This document shows, piece after piece, positions 30,346 to 41,300 of a DNA stretch of 64,000 bases (the first letter of the stretch is position 1; each line of letters opens with the position of its first letter). This DNA comes from an uncultured Flavobacteriaceae bacterium (GTDB lineage Bacteria; Bacteroidota; Bacteroidia; Flavobacteriales; Flavobacteriaceae). A program made the position numbers and the translations under genes. The stretch is taken from NCBI GenBank assembly GCA_947487895.1, contig CANKYF010000011.1, positions 1 to 64,000 on the forward strand. The letters are read 5' to 3'. Under the pieces are notes generated by a model, which was not told the origin of the DNA, did no database searches, and was given only the letters and a program-made list of their open reading frames with translations.

Positions 30346-31896
30346 ATGAAAAATAAAATGAAAAGTAAAATGAGAAATTATCGGTTTAAGATTAAATTCT
30401 GTCTAGTTTTTGTTTCATTAGCTACGGTGTTTTCGTGTGCTGATTTAGAAGAAGATCCGTCTGAGGTCTTGCTTGCTCCAACTGCTTTGAATAGTGAAGC
30501 AGCGTTGTCGGCTTTGAACACGGGTATGTACAACCGCTTAGTCAATGGGTCAACGGGTGTAGCCCGTACATCATTTCATATTGCAGCCTTTGGCGGTGAT
30601 GATATTACCACCCATAGTGGAAGTAATAAAATAGGTTTTAGAGAGTCAGATTGGAGGCGACAAACTCCAAACTCATCATTCAACACAACCTATAGAGCCT
30701 GTTACGGTGTAATAACCATTGCAAATACTGCTATAGATGCAAGGGATAATATTGAAGGAAATCAACAGGCAATAGATAGGCTTATAGGAGAAGCTTTTTT
30801 TATGCGGGCATTTTGCTATTTAACGTTGACAAGGACCTATGGAAGAGTACCTATTCAAATAGAATCCAATTCCAATGCACAATTGTCCAGAGGGTCTTTT
30901 GAAGAAATCTATGCCCAGATTGAATCAGATTTCCAACAAGCTGAACTTTTACTTCCAGATGTGTACCCAAATGTACCGGCAGTAGGTGCTAGACCTAGTA
31001 AAGGAGCTGCATCCGCTATGCTTTCTAGGTTATATATGCATTGGGCGGGATTCCCACTCAATGATACAAGTAGATATGCGATGGCCGCTAGTAAGGCAAA
31101 AGAGGTAATTGATAATGCAGCGCTGTATGGTTATGCTTTATCACCAGATTTTAGATCCATGTTTACCGTTGGGGGTAGATTCGCACATGATGAGGGAGTC
31201 TTTACAATGGTTTTCTGTAATACATGTGATCGTCGTGCACCAAATAGATTAACCGGTCGTCTTGGGCTAACTGCTGAAGCTGGCGGTTGGGAAGAAACTT
31301 TTGGGGAAATCGCTTTCTTTGAAGATTTTGAAAGTGCCGCAACAGAAGATGGGACGCTTCAACGTTTTAACGACACCTATATTCTAGAACAGATACCAAG
31401 GGGTAGTAATCCTATAGGTGCAGAGTGGAGAAACTTTGCAGATCCCCATCCTATTTTTAGAAAGATTGTAGGAGATTTTGATGAGGGTGTTCTAAATACT
31501 ACTACCAGTGATATGAACTACTACTTTATGAGATACGCTGAGGTCTTATTGAATTATGCAGAAGCTTCCGGTAGATCAGGAAACGTAACTGCGGACGCGT
31601 GGGCTGCTTTGAATGCGGTTCGTTCAAGAGCTGGAGCCACCGTTGATTTAACTGCTGCTGATGGTGCTATTGAAGAATTGGCATTTACAGAAAGAAAATG
31701 GGAATTCGCAGGAGAATTCCAGAGATGGTATGATTTAGTTAGAATGGATAGGGTTGTCGAGGCATTTGCCAACAGATCTCCAGATGAAATTGTAGATACG
31801 GCCAATAGTACCACTCCGGCTACGGATGGCGAATTTTTATACTTTAACCCAATTCCACAATCAGAATTGGACGTTGCCCCACAACTTAACAATTAA
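30346..31896 (+). CDS. SusD/RagB-family lipoprotein
   Basis: LATVFSCADLEEDPSEV lipobox; IGEAFFMRAFCYLTLTRTYGRVPI; TERKWEFAGEFQRWYDLVRMDRV; start likely at one of the clustered ATGs. Confidence 0.94.
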   Translation: MKNKMKSKMRNYRFKIKFCLVFVSLATVFSCADLEEDPSEVLLAPTALNSEAALSALNTGMYNRLVNGSTGVARTSFHIAAFGGDDITTHSGSNKIGFRESDWRRQTPNSSFNTTYRACYGVITIANTAIDARDNIEGNQQAIDRLIGEAFFMRAFCYLTLTRTYGRVPIQIESNSNAQLSRGSFEEIYAQIESDFQQAELLLPDVYPNVPAVGARPSKGAASAMLSRLYMHWAGFPLNDTSRYAMAASKAKEVIDNAALYGYALSPDFRSMFTVGGRFAHDEGVFTMVFCNTCDRRAPNRLTGRLGLTAEAGGWEETFGEIAFFEDFESAATEDGTLQRFNDTYILEQIPRGSNPIGAEWRNFADPHPIFRKIVGDFDEGVLNTTTSDMNYYFMRYAEVLLNYAEASGRSGNVTADAWAALNAVRSRAGATVDLTAADGAIEELAFTERKWEFAGEFQRWYDLVRMDRVVEAFANRSPDEIVDTANSTTPATDGEFLYFNPIPQSELDVAPQLNN

Positions 31897-31930
31897 GTTT
31901 AAAACTGTTTTTTTGTTAGATTTAGTTAAT

Positions 31931-31964
31931 TTTGCCCTCTATTCATATGAATAGAGGGCTTTTT
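31931..31964 (+). terminator. Rho-independent terminator after susD
   Basis: Perfect palindrome GCCCTCTATTCATATGAATAGAGGGC (31934-31959) followed by TTTTT. Confidence 0.9.
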
Positions 31965-32263
31965 AGGCAGTAGGCTTATAGTTCTTTTGTCTATAAGGGA
32001 TGCTACGATAGTTGGACAATTTCTAGTTTCACCAATTCTGTGTTTAGTGCCTATTAGTTAATATCAAAAAAGAAAGTTAGTATCGTGGTTTGTGATTGGA
32101 GTTCCCTTTTTTTGAGTATATCCATTGATTTTGTATCAACAGCATATTCTTGAGTATCGGATAACAACAAGTATAGGATAGGTAGCTTTGCGATTACGCG
32201 TGAGGTGCAGGTCTAATAAAGGACAAGAATGACACCCTTTTTTAAAGTGCAGATATAGATATA

Positions 32264-35200
32264 GTGGATAAACAAATAAATTACATAAGGACAATGACAA
32301 CTAGAGTAAATATGATACCGCTTATCTACGCGTTGGTTTTGTTTGGTATAGCTTCTTGTAAAAAGGAGGCTAATACAACCAAAACCACAGAAAAGCTTTT
32401 TGTAGAAATTGAGGCAAGTGTTTCTGGTGTGAATTTTGTAAATCAAATTATAGAAACAGAAGAGTTTAACTACTATAACTATATATATGCATACAATGGT
32501 GGGGGTGTTGCAACTGCTGATTTTAATAATGATGGATTGTTGGACCTATTTTTTACAGCTAATATATCTGGGAGTAAACTGTATGTGAACAAAGGGAATT
32601 TTAAGTTTCAGGATATCACAGCAACATCCAATATAGAAAATAAAGAAGGGTTTCATACAGGGACAGCCATAGTTGACATCAATAATGATGGGTATGCAGA
32701 CATATACGTCTGTAGGGCCGGTTGGTTTAATGACCCTAAAAAACTAAAGAATCTTTTATATATCAACAATAAAGATTTAACATTTACAGAGGCAGCTGCG
32801 GATTATGGACTTGCTGATGAAAACCGTACCATCGCCGCTACTTTTTTTGACTATGATAATGATGGTGATCTAGATGTGTATTTGGCCAATGCACCCATTA
32901 CTACAAAAGATTATAAGACTATTCAAGATCTTAAGGTAGTTGCTGCAGATCCAAAAACACCTACCCTTTTAGGTAGTGACAAACTATATAAAAACAATGG
33001 CGCAAATAATTTCGAAGATGTATCAATAAAGGCAGGCATATTTCCCGATAGGGCGTTTGGACTCAACCCTCAAGTTGGAGATTTAAATAACGATGGCTGG
33101 TTGGATATTTATGTGAGCAATGACTTTAACATGCCAGATTTTGCTTATATGAATAATGGTGATGGCACGTTCAGCGATAAAAGAGAAGAGCTGCTAAAGC
33201 ATATGTCATTTTATAGCATGGGAAGTGATATTGCAGATATAAATAATGATGGCAGTAATGATATGGTGGTATTGGATATGAACCCTGAAGACTACATACG
33301 TTCCAAAACAACCATGTCCATGACGCCGATCAGCAAGTTTTGGGAAATGTTGGATAAAGGATACCATTATCAATATATGCATAATGTATTGCAGTTGAAC
33401 AACAACAATGGCACATTCAGCGAAATGGCAAATATGTCTGGAATTGCCAACACAGACTGGAGTTGGGCGCCCCTGTTGGCAGACTTTGATTTAGACGGGT
33501 ATGTAGATTTGTACGTTACCAATGGTGTGTACAGGGATGTTATAGATAAAGACAGCAATAGGAACATACTGTATCAAATACGTAAAAAAGGCAAAAAACC
33601 CACTTCTATCGAGTATTTAGAGTACACCCAAAAACTGCCCCAGCAAAAATTGAGTAACTATTTTTTCAAGAACAATGGAGACCTTACTTTTTCTAATAAC
33701 TCCACAGAATGGGCAGATATAAAGCCAACGTTTTCCAATGGGGCTGTATATGCAGATTTGGATAATGATGGTGATTTGGATATCATCACCAATAACATAA
33801 ACGATGAGGCCACCTTATTCAAAAACAATGCGATTGAATTAGACAAAGGCAATTATGTACATTTTCAATTTACGGGTACCAAAAAAAACAGAAATGGAAT
33901 TGGGACAAAAGTCACATTGTATTTTGAAGATGGCAGCTTGCAGACCAGGCAGCTCATTACCTCAAGGGGGTACTTGTCATCAGGATCCAATAAGGTGCAT
34001 TTTGGCTTTTCTAAAAAAGCACGTATCCGCAAAGCCATGATACAATGGACAGATGGTAAGGTGCAACAGTTGGATATAGTACCAAACCAATTGCACCATA
34101 TAAAATATGAAGATGCCACAGCAGTAAACAATAAAACACAAGCAATTGCAAAACTATTTAAGGAAGCTGAATTCAATTTTAAGCATATTGATAGTGTTTT
34201 TAATGACTTTCAAATACAGTTGCTTTTACCGCAAAAATTATCGCAACTGGGACCAGCGGTTGCCACTACGGATGTCAATAATGATGGGATTGATGACCTA
34301 TACTTGGGGGGTGGGTATAGTCAGTCAGGACAATTGCTGTTAGGAACCCCTAACGGTACATTTATCAATAAAGAGGTAGTCGATTTTGTTTCAGATAGCA
34401 AACATGAAGATATTGGAGCCGCTTTTTTTGATGCAGATAGTGATGGTGATCAAGACCTATACGTAGTAAGCGGTAGTTATGAATTTGGGGAGAAGAATCA
34501 GCTTTTGGAAGATAGATTGTACATAAATGACGGGAATGGTCATTTTGTTCGAGATTATGGAGCATTGCCCTTTTTCAATGAATCAGGTTCAGTAGTTGTG
34601 CCGGCAGATTATGATGCAGATGGTGACATGGATCTTTTTGTGGGAGGTAGGCAAGTTCCTGGTAAATATCCAAGCCCTCCCGTGAGTTATATTTTAGAAA
34701 ACAGAAAAGGAAAGTTTTCCATTGTAACAAAGCAAATAGCTCCAGATTTAGAACGTATTGGTATGGTTACGGATGCCAAATGGGAAGATATTGATATCGA
34801 TGGTGATTTGGACTTGATAGTTACAGGAGAATGGATGGGTATTGAGGTTTTTACAAATAAGGAAGGAGTTTTGCTTAAAGAAGAAAAGTATGGAAACTTG
34901 TCAAATACCGTTGGCTGGTGGAATAAAATACACGTAGAAGATGTTGATGGCGATGGGGACAAGGATATCATTGCTGGCAATTTTGGCTTGAACAGCAAAC
35001 ATCGTGCAACAAAGAAAAAACCATTTCATGTGTACGCAAAAGACTTTGATGACAATGGTACAGTTGATATATTCTTGGCCAAATACTATAAAGACAAGCA
35101 GGTGCCCGTTAGAGGCAAAAGTTGCACAACACAACAAATGCCTTACATAAAGGAAAAGATAAAAACCTATCAAGAATTTGCAGGTAGCGATATACAAGGC

Positions 35201-35614
35201 ATACTAGGTGTGAATATTGATAAAGCTTTGCATTTAGAGGCCACGGAGTTCAGATCCGGAGTATTTCTAAATGATGGGGGCAACAATTTTGAATTTGACC
35301 CTTTTCCCAATACGTGCCAAACAGCCCCTATAAATAGTATCCTTTTTGATGACTATGATGATGATGGTTTTAAAGACATGCTATTGGCGGGTAACAATCA
35401 TCAACTAGAAATAGAAACAACCAGAAACGACGCCGGAATCGGCGCGTTTTTAAAGGGTAACGTTAATGGAGAGTTTACTTATATAGTAAATAACAATACG
35501 GGCTTTTTCGCGGATAAAGATGTTAGAAACATGATAGCAATTACCACCTTAAAAGGGGAAGGCGTACTAGTAATCAATAACAATGGTAAACACCAACTAT
35601 TTTTAACCAAGTAA
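32264..35614 (+). CDS. FG-GAP/VCBS-repeat lipoprotein with ASPIC/UnbV (CRTAC1-like) domain
   Basis: Many DxNxDGxxD repeats; NRNGIGTKVTLYFEDGSLQTRQLITSRGYLSSGSNKVHFGFSK UnbV domain; lipobox GIASC; start may be 32294 or 32312. Confidence 0.9.
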   Translation: MDKQINYIRTMTTRVNMIPLIYALVLFGIASCKKEANTTKTTEKLFVEIEASVSGVNFVNQIIETEEFNYYNYIYAYNGGGVATADFNNDGLLDLFFTANISGSKLYVNKGNFKFQDITATSNIENKEGFHTGTAIVDINNDGYADIYVCRAGWFNDPKKLKNLLYINNKDLTFTEAAADYGLADENRTIAATFFDYDNDGDLDVYLANAPITTKDYKTIQDLKVVAADPKTPTLLGSDKLYKNNGANNFEDVSIKAGIFPDRAFGLNPQVGDLNNDGWLDIYVSNDFNMPDFAYMNNGDGTFSDKREELLKHMSFYSMGSDIADINNDGSNDMVVLDMNPEDYIRSKTTMSMTPISKFWEMLDKGYHYQYMHNVLQLNNNNGTFSEMANMSGIANTDWSWAPLLADFDLDGYVDLYVTNGVYRDVIDKDSNRNILYQIRKKGKKPTSIEYLEYTQKLPQQKLSNYFFKNNGDLTFSNNSTEWADIKPTFSNGAVYADLDNDGDLDIITNNINDEATLFKNNAIELDKGNYVHFQFTGTKKNRNGIGTKVTLYFEDGSLQTRQLITSRGYLSSGSNKVHFGFSKKARIRKAMIQWTDGKVQQLDIVPNQLHHIKYEDATAVNNKTQAIAKLFKEAEFNFKHIDSVFNDFQIQLLLPQKLSQLGPAVATTDVNNDGIDDLYLGGGYSQSGQLLLGTPNGTFINKEVVDFVSDSKHEDIGAAFFDADSDGDQDLYVVSGSYEFGEKNQLLEDRLYINDGNGHFVRDYGALPFFNESGSVVVPADYDADGDMDLFVGGRQVPGKYPSPPVSYILENRKGKFSIVTKQIAPDLERIGMVTDAKWEDIDIDGDLDLIVTGEWMGIEVFTNKEGVLLKEEKYGNLSNTVGWWNKIHVEDVDGDGDKDIIAGNFGLNSKHRATKKKPFHVYAKDFDDNGTVDIFLAKYYKDKQVPVRGKSCTTQQMPYIKEKIKTYQEFAGSDIQGILGVNIDKALHLEATEFRSGVFLNDGGNNFEFDPFPNTCQTAPINSILFDDYDDDGFKDMLLAGNNHQLEIETTRNDAGIGAFLKGNVNGEFTYIVNNNTGFFADKDVRNMIAITTLKGEGVLVINNNGKHQLFLTK

Positions 35615-35627
35615 AAAATTAAAAAGA

Positions 35628-37562
35628 ATGAATAATAAAAAGATTTTTTTGATTGCGATAATGTTGCTAAGCTCAATTTGTGAGAGTAATGTATTTGCGC
35701 AGAATAATAGGAATATTTTACAAAAAAAAGCCTTGGAGATTAAGCTGTTGGATAAAGTTGGTTCTGCACAACATTTTAAGCCTTTTCCAAAATATGCAGA
35801 CAGTGTAAAGTGGCAGGGGCTAGATCAAGAATTAAAAGACAGGATAATTAAAAAAGGGGAAATAGCATTATTAGCCACATGGAAAACATTATTAGCCAGT
35901 GAATATAGGTTGTTTCTTGAAACTGGGAATAGAAAGACATTTGAAGATAAATACTTTAGTAGAAGATCAAAACTTAGTGATTTGGTCCTTGCCGAAATGA
36001 TTGAACACAAAGGGCGCTTTTTAAACAAGATAATAGACGGTATTTACTTGATCTGTGAAGAAAGTAATTGGGTGGTTCCTGCGCACGGCAGTCATAAATT
36101 AAGAAATGGGAAAGAGGATCATTATGTAGATTTATTTGCTGCAGAAACATCTTCCTTATTGGCGTGGACCTATTATTTGTTAGGTGATGAACTAAATAAG
36201 ATTACACCGCAAATAACTGAACGTCTTAAGACGGAATGTAAAAAGAGAATCATTTTACCAAACTTAGAGAATGATGATTTTTGGTGGAAAGGATATAATT
36301 TACGTCACTATGTTCTGAATAACTGGAATCCGTGGATAGTATCCAATTGGCTTTCTACTGTTTTGATTTTAGAAGATGATACGCAAATTAGGAAAAGATC
36401 GCTAGAAAAAATTCTGGCATGCCTTGATAACTATCTAAACATCCAATCCAATGATGGAAGTTGTGAAGAAGGGCCAATATACTGGACCGTAGCTGGTGGA
36501 AGGGTATTGCAAACCCTAAGTCTGTTACAACAAGCTACTAATGGTACTTTTGATGTTTACAAAGAGCCATTAATCAAAAAGATATCAGACTTTTTTGCAA
36601 AAACTCATATCGCTAAAAACCACTTTGTAAATGTTGGGGACGGACCATACGTAATGAATGATAGAGCGGTACGGGTGTTCAATTATGGTTACGCTCAGAG
36701 TAATGAAGGGTTAATGAATACTGCAAAAGCGGTGGCTCAATATTATGATCCTTTAAAAGAGGTTACAAGAAATCAGTTTGGAGACCTGTACATAAATTTG
36801 TCAAGCATATTCAATTATGACTTTTTTAAAAAGTACCCCATGAAACCAATTGCAAAAGAAGAAGTTTGGTTTCCAGATTTAGAATTGCTCTGTACTACAA
36901 TAAAAAACAAGGATAAGGATTTATTCTTATCTGTATTGGGAGCAAATAATGCCCAAAGTCATAATCACAATGATGTGGGTAACTATTTGATTTTTGTAGA
37001 TGGGGAACCAGCAATTATAGATGTTGGGGTTGAGACCTATACAGAAAAAACCTTTAGTTCAAGGAGATATGAGATTTGGACAATGCAGAGTGATTTTCAT
37101 AACCTACCGCTTATTAACGGCGTATCACAAAAATTTGGCTTGGAATATAGAGCTGCCAATGTGGTTAAGACTAAAAATAAACTCAGTATGGATATAAGCG
37201 CAGCCTATCCAGAAGATGCAAAAGTAAATTCTTGGGTACGTACGTTTGAGTACGATAGGGGGGGAATTGTAATTTCTGATGATTACAGTTTAAAGAAAAA
37301 TTTCAATGGTGTTGTATTAAATCAGATGACACCATTGGAAGTAGTTGAAAACGAAAAAGGAAATCTTGTATTATTGAATAAGATGGGGAAAGTAGTGCTA
37401 CATGTCTACTATAACCCTGAACAACTTTCCTTCTCCAAGGAAGAAATTATACTTACGGATCCTAAATTGAGAAAAGAATGGAAACAAGATAAGTTATATA
37501 GGTTTCAGTTAAGGGTTAGCAATAAAAAACTGCAAGAACGTATTCATGTCAAATATCAATAA
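35628..37562 (+). CDS. Heparinase II/III-like polysaccharide lyase family protein
   Basis: Signal peptide; alpha/alpha toroid followed by LGANNAQSHNHNDVGNYLIFVDGEPAIIDVGVETYT heparinase-II/III-like motif. Confidence 0.82.
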   Translation: MNNKKIFLIAIMLLSSICESNVFAQNNRNILQKKALEIKLLDKVGSAQHFKPFPKYADSVKWQGLDQELKDRIIKKGEIALLATWKTLLASEYRLFLETGNRKTFEDKYFSRRSKLSDLVLAEMIEHKGRFLNKIIDGIYLICEESNWVVPAHGSHKLRNGKEDHYVDLFAAETSSLLAWTYYLLGDELNKITPQITERLKTECKKRIILPNLENDDFWWKGYNLRHYVLNNWNPWIVSNWLSTVLILEDDTQIRKRSLEKILACLDNYLNIQSNDGSCEEGPIYWTVAGGRVLQTLSLLQQATNGTFDVYKEPLIKKISDFFAKTHIAKNHFVNVGDGPYVMNDRAVRVFNYGYAQSNEGLMNTAKAVAQYYDPLKEVTRNQFGDLYINLSSIFNYDFFKKYPMKPIAKEEVWFPDLELLCTTIKNKDKDLFLSVLGANNAQSHNHNDVGNYLIFVDGEPAIIDVGVETYTEKTFSSRRYEIWTMQSDFHNLPLINGVSQKFGLEYRAANVVKTKNKLSMDISAAYPEDAKVNSWVRTFEYDRGGIVISDDYSLKKNFNGVVLNQMTPLEVVENEKGNLVLLNKMGKVVLHVYYNPEQLSFSKEEIILTDPKLRKEWKQDKLYRFQLRVSNKKLQERIHVKYQ

Positions 37563-37932
37563 TTTTCCAGTTCGGAAAGTATATATGGGCATTTTATTTT
37601 TTGCGCTCTTATACCAAAATTGATAAGAATGTTAAGAAAAAAAATGACCTATTTTTTTATGTGATGATGGTCAATTTTTTGGATTGTAAAAAACTGGGCG
37701 AGTCATAGACCGCCCTATTTTTTTGCTATTAGCCATCATGAGCCAGAGATTATGACTGTGATTCGTCCCAAATTTAACTGTCTTCCTACCCAAAACCTCA
37801 GGAAGAAAAGCACGCGGGCAGAACCGTTCATATCTGATATGTAAGACGAATCGTGTATTGAACGCTAAAATAAATTTGAGACGCAACTCGCAATCCCCGT
37901 CCTATTATAATCTATATTTTTACTTAGGAAAC

Positions 37933-37980
37933 AGGTCCGAAAAAATGTTGATTTCACCCATTTTCCGGACCTTATTTTTT
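37933..37980 (+). terminator. Intrinsic terminator downstream of the lyase region
   Basis: AGGTCCGAAAAAATG...CATTTTCCGGACCT stem followed by TTATTTTTT. Confidence 0.7.
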
Positions 37981-38119
37981 ACCATCGGGATATTATCATA
38001 TTTGTTGCACTTGTTGTTTATGTAATATATTATTTAATATTTATACAGGATAGTTCTTATAAAAATTTAACAAGATAGTAGGATATCATTGGTTTTTAGG
38101 GGGGCATTTGTTTAAAAAA

Positions 38120-38155
38120 CGATTACCCCTGTCTAAAAAAAACATTACCCCCTCA
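38120..38155 (+). promoter_or_regulatory. Candidate operator: 22-bp-spaced ATTACCCC direct repeat
   Basis: ATTACCCC at 38122-38129 and 38144-38151, each preceded by an A-run; TAATATTG -7-like element at 38176-38183. Confidence 0.5.
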
Positions 38156-38345
38156 AACAGGAGTCGTTATTAATTTAATATTGTTAATAGGAATAAATGC
38201 ATATTTCGAAATTAAACCAGCCAAAAAAAAATTATTGTGTGTTTAATGTTAAATGAAATAAGAATTTGGAAAAACCAAACCCTAGCCTACATTAAATAGC
38301 ATTAAAATCTTTTAAGTTGAATGTTTACTAAAATTAAATTATGTT

Positions 38346-41300
38346 ATGAGAAGAAAACTATTTTTTATGGTGATCCTGTCCTTTCTAGGGGCTTATAGTG
38401 TTATAAGTCAAACCTTCCTTCAGGATGCAGGCGCGGGAATCACCCAACCGCTGGTAGATGATTTGGATTATATTGCTCCATTATCTATGGATTTTGATGA
38501 TCGCAATAGGCCATACATGATAAACAATGTGCTGTATCCAGGAATGTCCGCCAATGAATTGTATCGGGTACGAACGCTTAGGAACGGGGTATGGGAATTC
38601 TTTTCATACAGGACCGCAATAGAAGCGGAATTGAACCCCGGAGAGAGCTTGGATTTTAATATTACCGATTCAGATCGTCTAAGATTTGTAAGGGATGGAG
38701 AAATGACGATGGATGGGTATAACAATTTATATGCAATCATTACGGTCAAAGTTGCCAATGGTTCCTCTTCAAGCCGGGAGTTTATGATATTATATGCCAG
38801 TGGCATAGGTGAGGATAATTTTAATGGCAGCTTCAAAGTACACCGTTTGCCTCCAGGAACTACGCAGGCAGAATTAGAGGTTAGGACAAGTTTCAATGAT
38901 TTTACTAACCATCCCCCAGTAATAATGTATATTAGTGACAGGGTCAACAACATATATCCTAGTGGTCCTAGTTGGTTATTTGATATTTGGGGTAATATGA
39001 ATATTATAGCCGTAGACTGGACTGCAAACAGGGAAGATTTGGACTTAAGTTCGGTAATTCAAGTAAGTGATAGGTCGGGCTTCCTAAACAACCATTCGGG
39101 TGGTGGAAGTTATGCTGTAACAAAGGGAGATACCACTTTCTTCACCTGGTTGAGGCATCCTGTAGATCCAGAAGTAGATGATGACGGTGAAAGTGTGATT
39201 TTTGTAAATTCACTGAATAGGAATGCAAAAACAATAGGATCCAACTTTGCATTGCATGTACACCCAGAAGGTAGAGCCAATTCCCATCATCAACCTGCAA
39301 TCGCTATTGATGAATCAAATTTTATTCATGTCTTAACTGGGTCTCATACACGTAACGGGTTTTTATACAGTAAAACCTTGAATCCTTTAGATATTAGCTC
39401 TTGGACCCCAGAGGTAGAGGTGGGAACAGATAGAACATACGCAGCATTACTAATTGATAATTTGGGCGTTATGTACGCACCTTATAGAGGTGATAGACCA
39501 TACCGACAGTATATGCAGACTGGAGATGTGGTCAATGGGTTAAGCGGTGAAGGAGAATTGTTCATAGATAATCCGCCTTGTGATGATATTTATCGTGCGT
39601 TTTACAATAAACTGTATAAGGATAAACCATCAGGAGGCAACGATCGGGTTTATATGAGTTGGAGTACAAATTGTAATGCTTCTGAGACCCGTACGGATTT
39701 TTATAGGGCTATGGCATTTACAGATGATCAAGGCGGTTCATGGAGAATTCCAACCCGATATGATTTATCGAGCAGGAATAATGAAGGAAAATCGGTACAG
39801 CGAATCACTTTTGACCCTGTATTACCGTCTTCTAATGCTTTTGATATTAATGCTGTTAGCGACGTATCCTTACCAGTAACCTATGAAATAATCAGTGGAA
39901 ATAATATTGCTACTATTTCTGGGAATACTATTACACCTATAGGTGCAGGACAAATTGTGGTAAGTGCAAGTAATAATGGAAACAACACCTACTATGGTGA
40001 CTTTGTAACTACGGTCATTAACATAGGCGGAGGCAGTGGTTCAGAAAACACCCTTACTCCTGTGGCAGATGCCTTTGTAAGGAATGGTTCTTCTGCCAAT
40101 AGTAATTTTGGGAGTGACAGTAGATTGATAGTTAAGAATAACGGTTCCAATTTCACCCGTGAGAGCTACCTTCGTTTCGATTTATCGGGTATCCAAGGTT
40201 CTATCAACAGTGCCCGTTTGGAGTTGGTTCCAGAGAGTTCCACTTCGCCCGGTTCTACGGACATCCAGTTGAGGTACGTTTCCAATGACAGTTGGAGCGA
40301 AAGCGGTATTACATGGAACAACAAGCCTGGAGCGTCTACGGTTCTTGATACAGAGACGGGCAGTAGTTCCGTCATGGTCTTTGACATAACGGATCAGGTA
40401 CGAACCGAACTATCGGGCGATGGCCAGATATCGTTACGTTTGCAATCCACGAATTCAGGAGATTTTTCCATTGTATATAGTAGTAGAGAAGCAGCGTCTA
40501 ACCTGCGTCCAAGATTGGTGATCAGTGTGCAGCCTGTATTAGAAAATACCCTTACTCCTGTGGCAGATGCCTTTGTAAGGAATGGTTCTTCTGCCAATAG
40601 TAATTTTGGTAGTGACAGTAGATTGATAGTTAAGAACAACGGTTCCAATTTCACCCGTGAGAGCTACCTTCGTTTCGATTTATCGGGTATCCAAGGTTCT
40701 ATCAACAGTGCCCGTTTGGAGTTGGTTCCAGAGAGTTCCACTTCGCCTGGTTCTACGGACATCCAGTTGAGGTACGTTTCCAATGACAGTTGGAGCGAAA
40801 GCGGCATTACATGGAACAACAAGCCTGGAGCGTCTACGGTTCTCGATACAGAGACAGGCAGTAGCTCCGTAATGGTCTTTGACATAACGGATCAGGTGCG
40901 AACCGAACTATCGGGCGATGGGCAGATATCGTTACGTTTGCAATCCACGAATTCAGGGAATTTTTCCATCGTATATAGTAGTAGGGAAGCAGCGTCTAAC
41001 CTGCGTCCAAGATTGGTGATCAGTGTGCAGCCTGTGTCAGAAAACACCCTTACCCCTGAGGCCGATGCTTTTGTACGGGACGGTAGTTTTTCCAGCGATA
41101 ATTTTGGTAGTGACAGCCGATTGATAGTCAAGAACGATGCGCTTGGGTTTAAGCGTGAGAGTTATCTACGATTTGATTTGTCCTCCGTTCAAGGTACGAT
41201 AACCAGTGCCAGGTTGGAGATGACGGTAGAAAATTCTGGCTCTCCCGGTTCCACGGATATGAGATTAAGGTTTGTTTCCGATGATAGTTGGAGCGAATCC

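Noticed and set aside
37671-37886. 71-aa minus-strand ORF in the gap before the propeller gene, possibly a transposase remnant
   Set aside because: No transposase motif could be confidently recognised; retained only as unexplained intergenic sequence.
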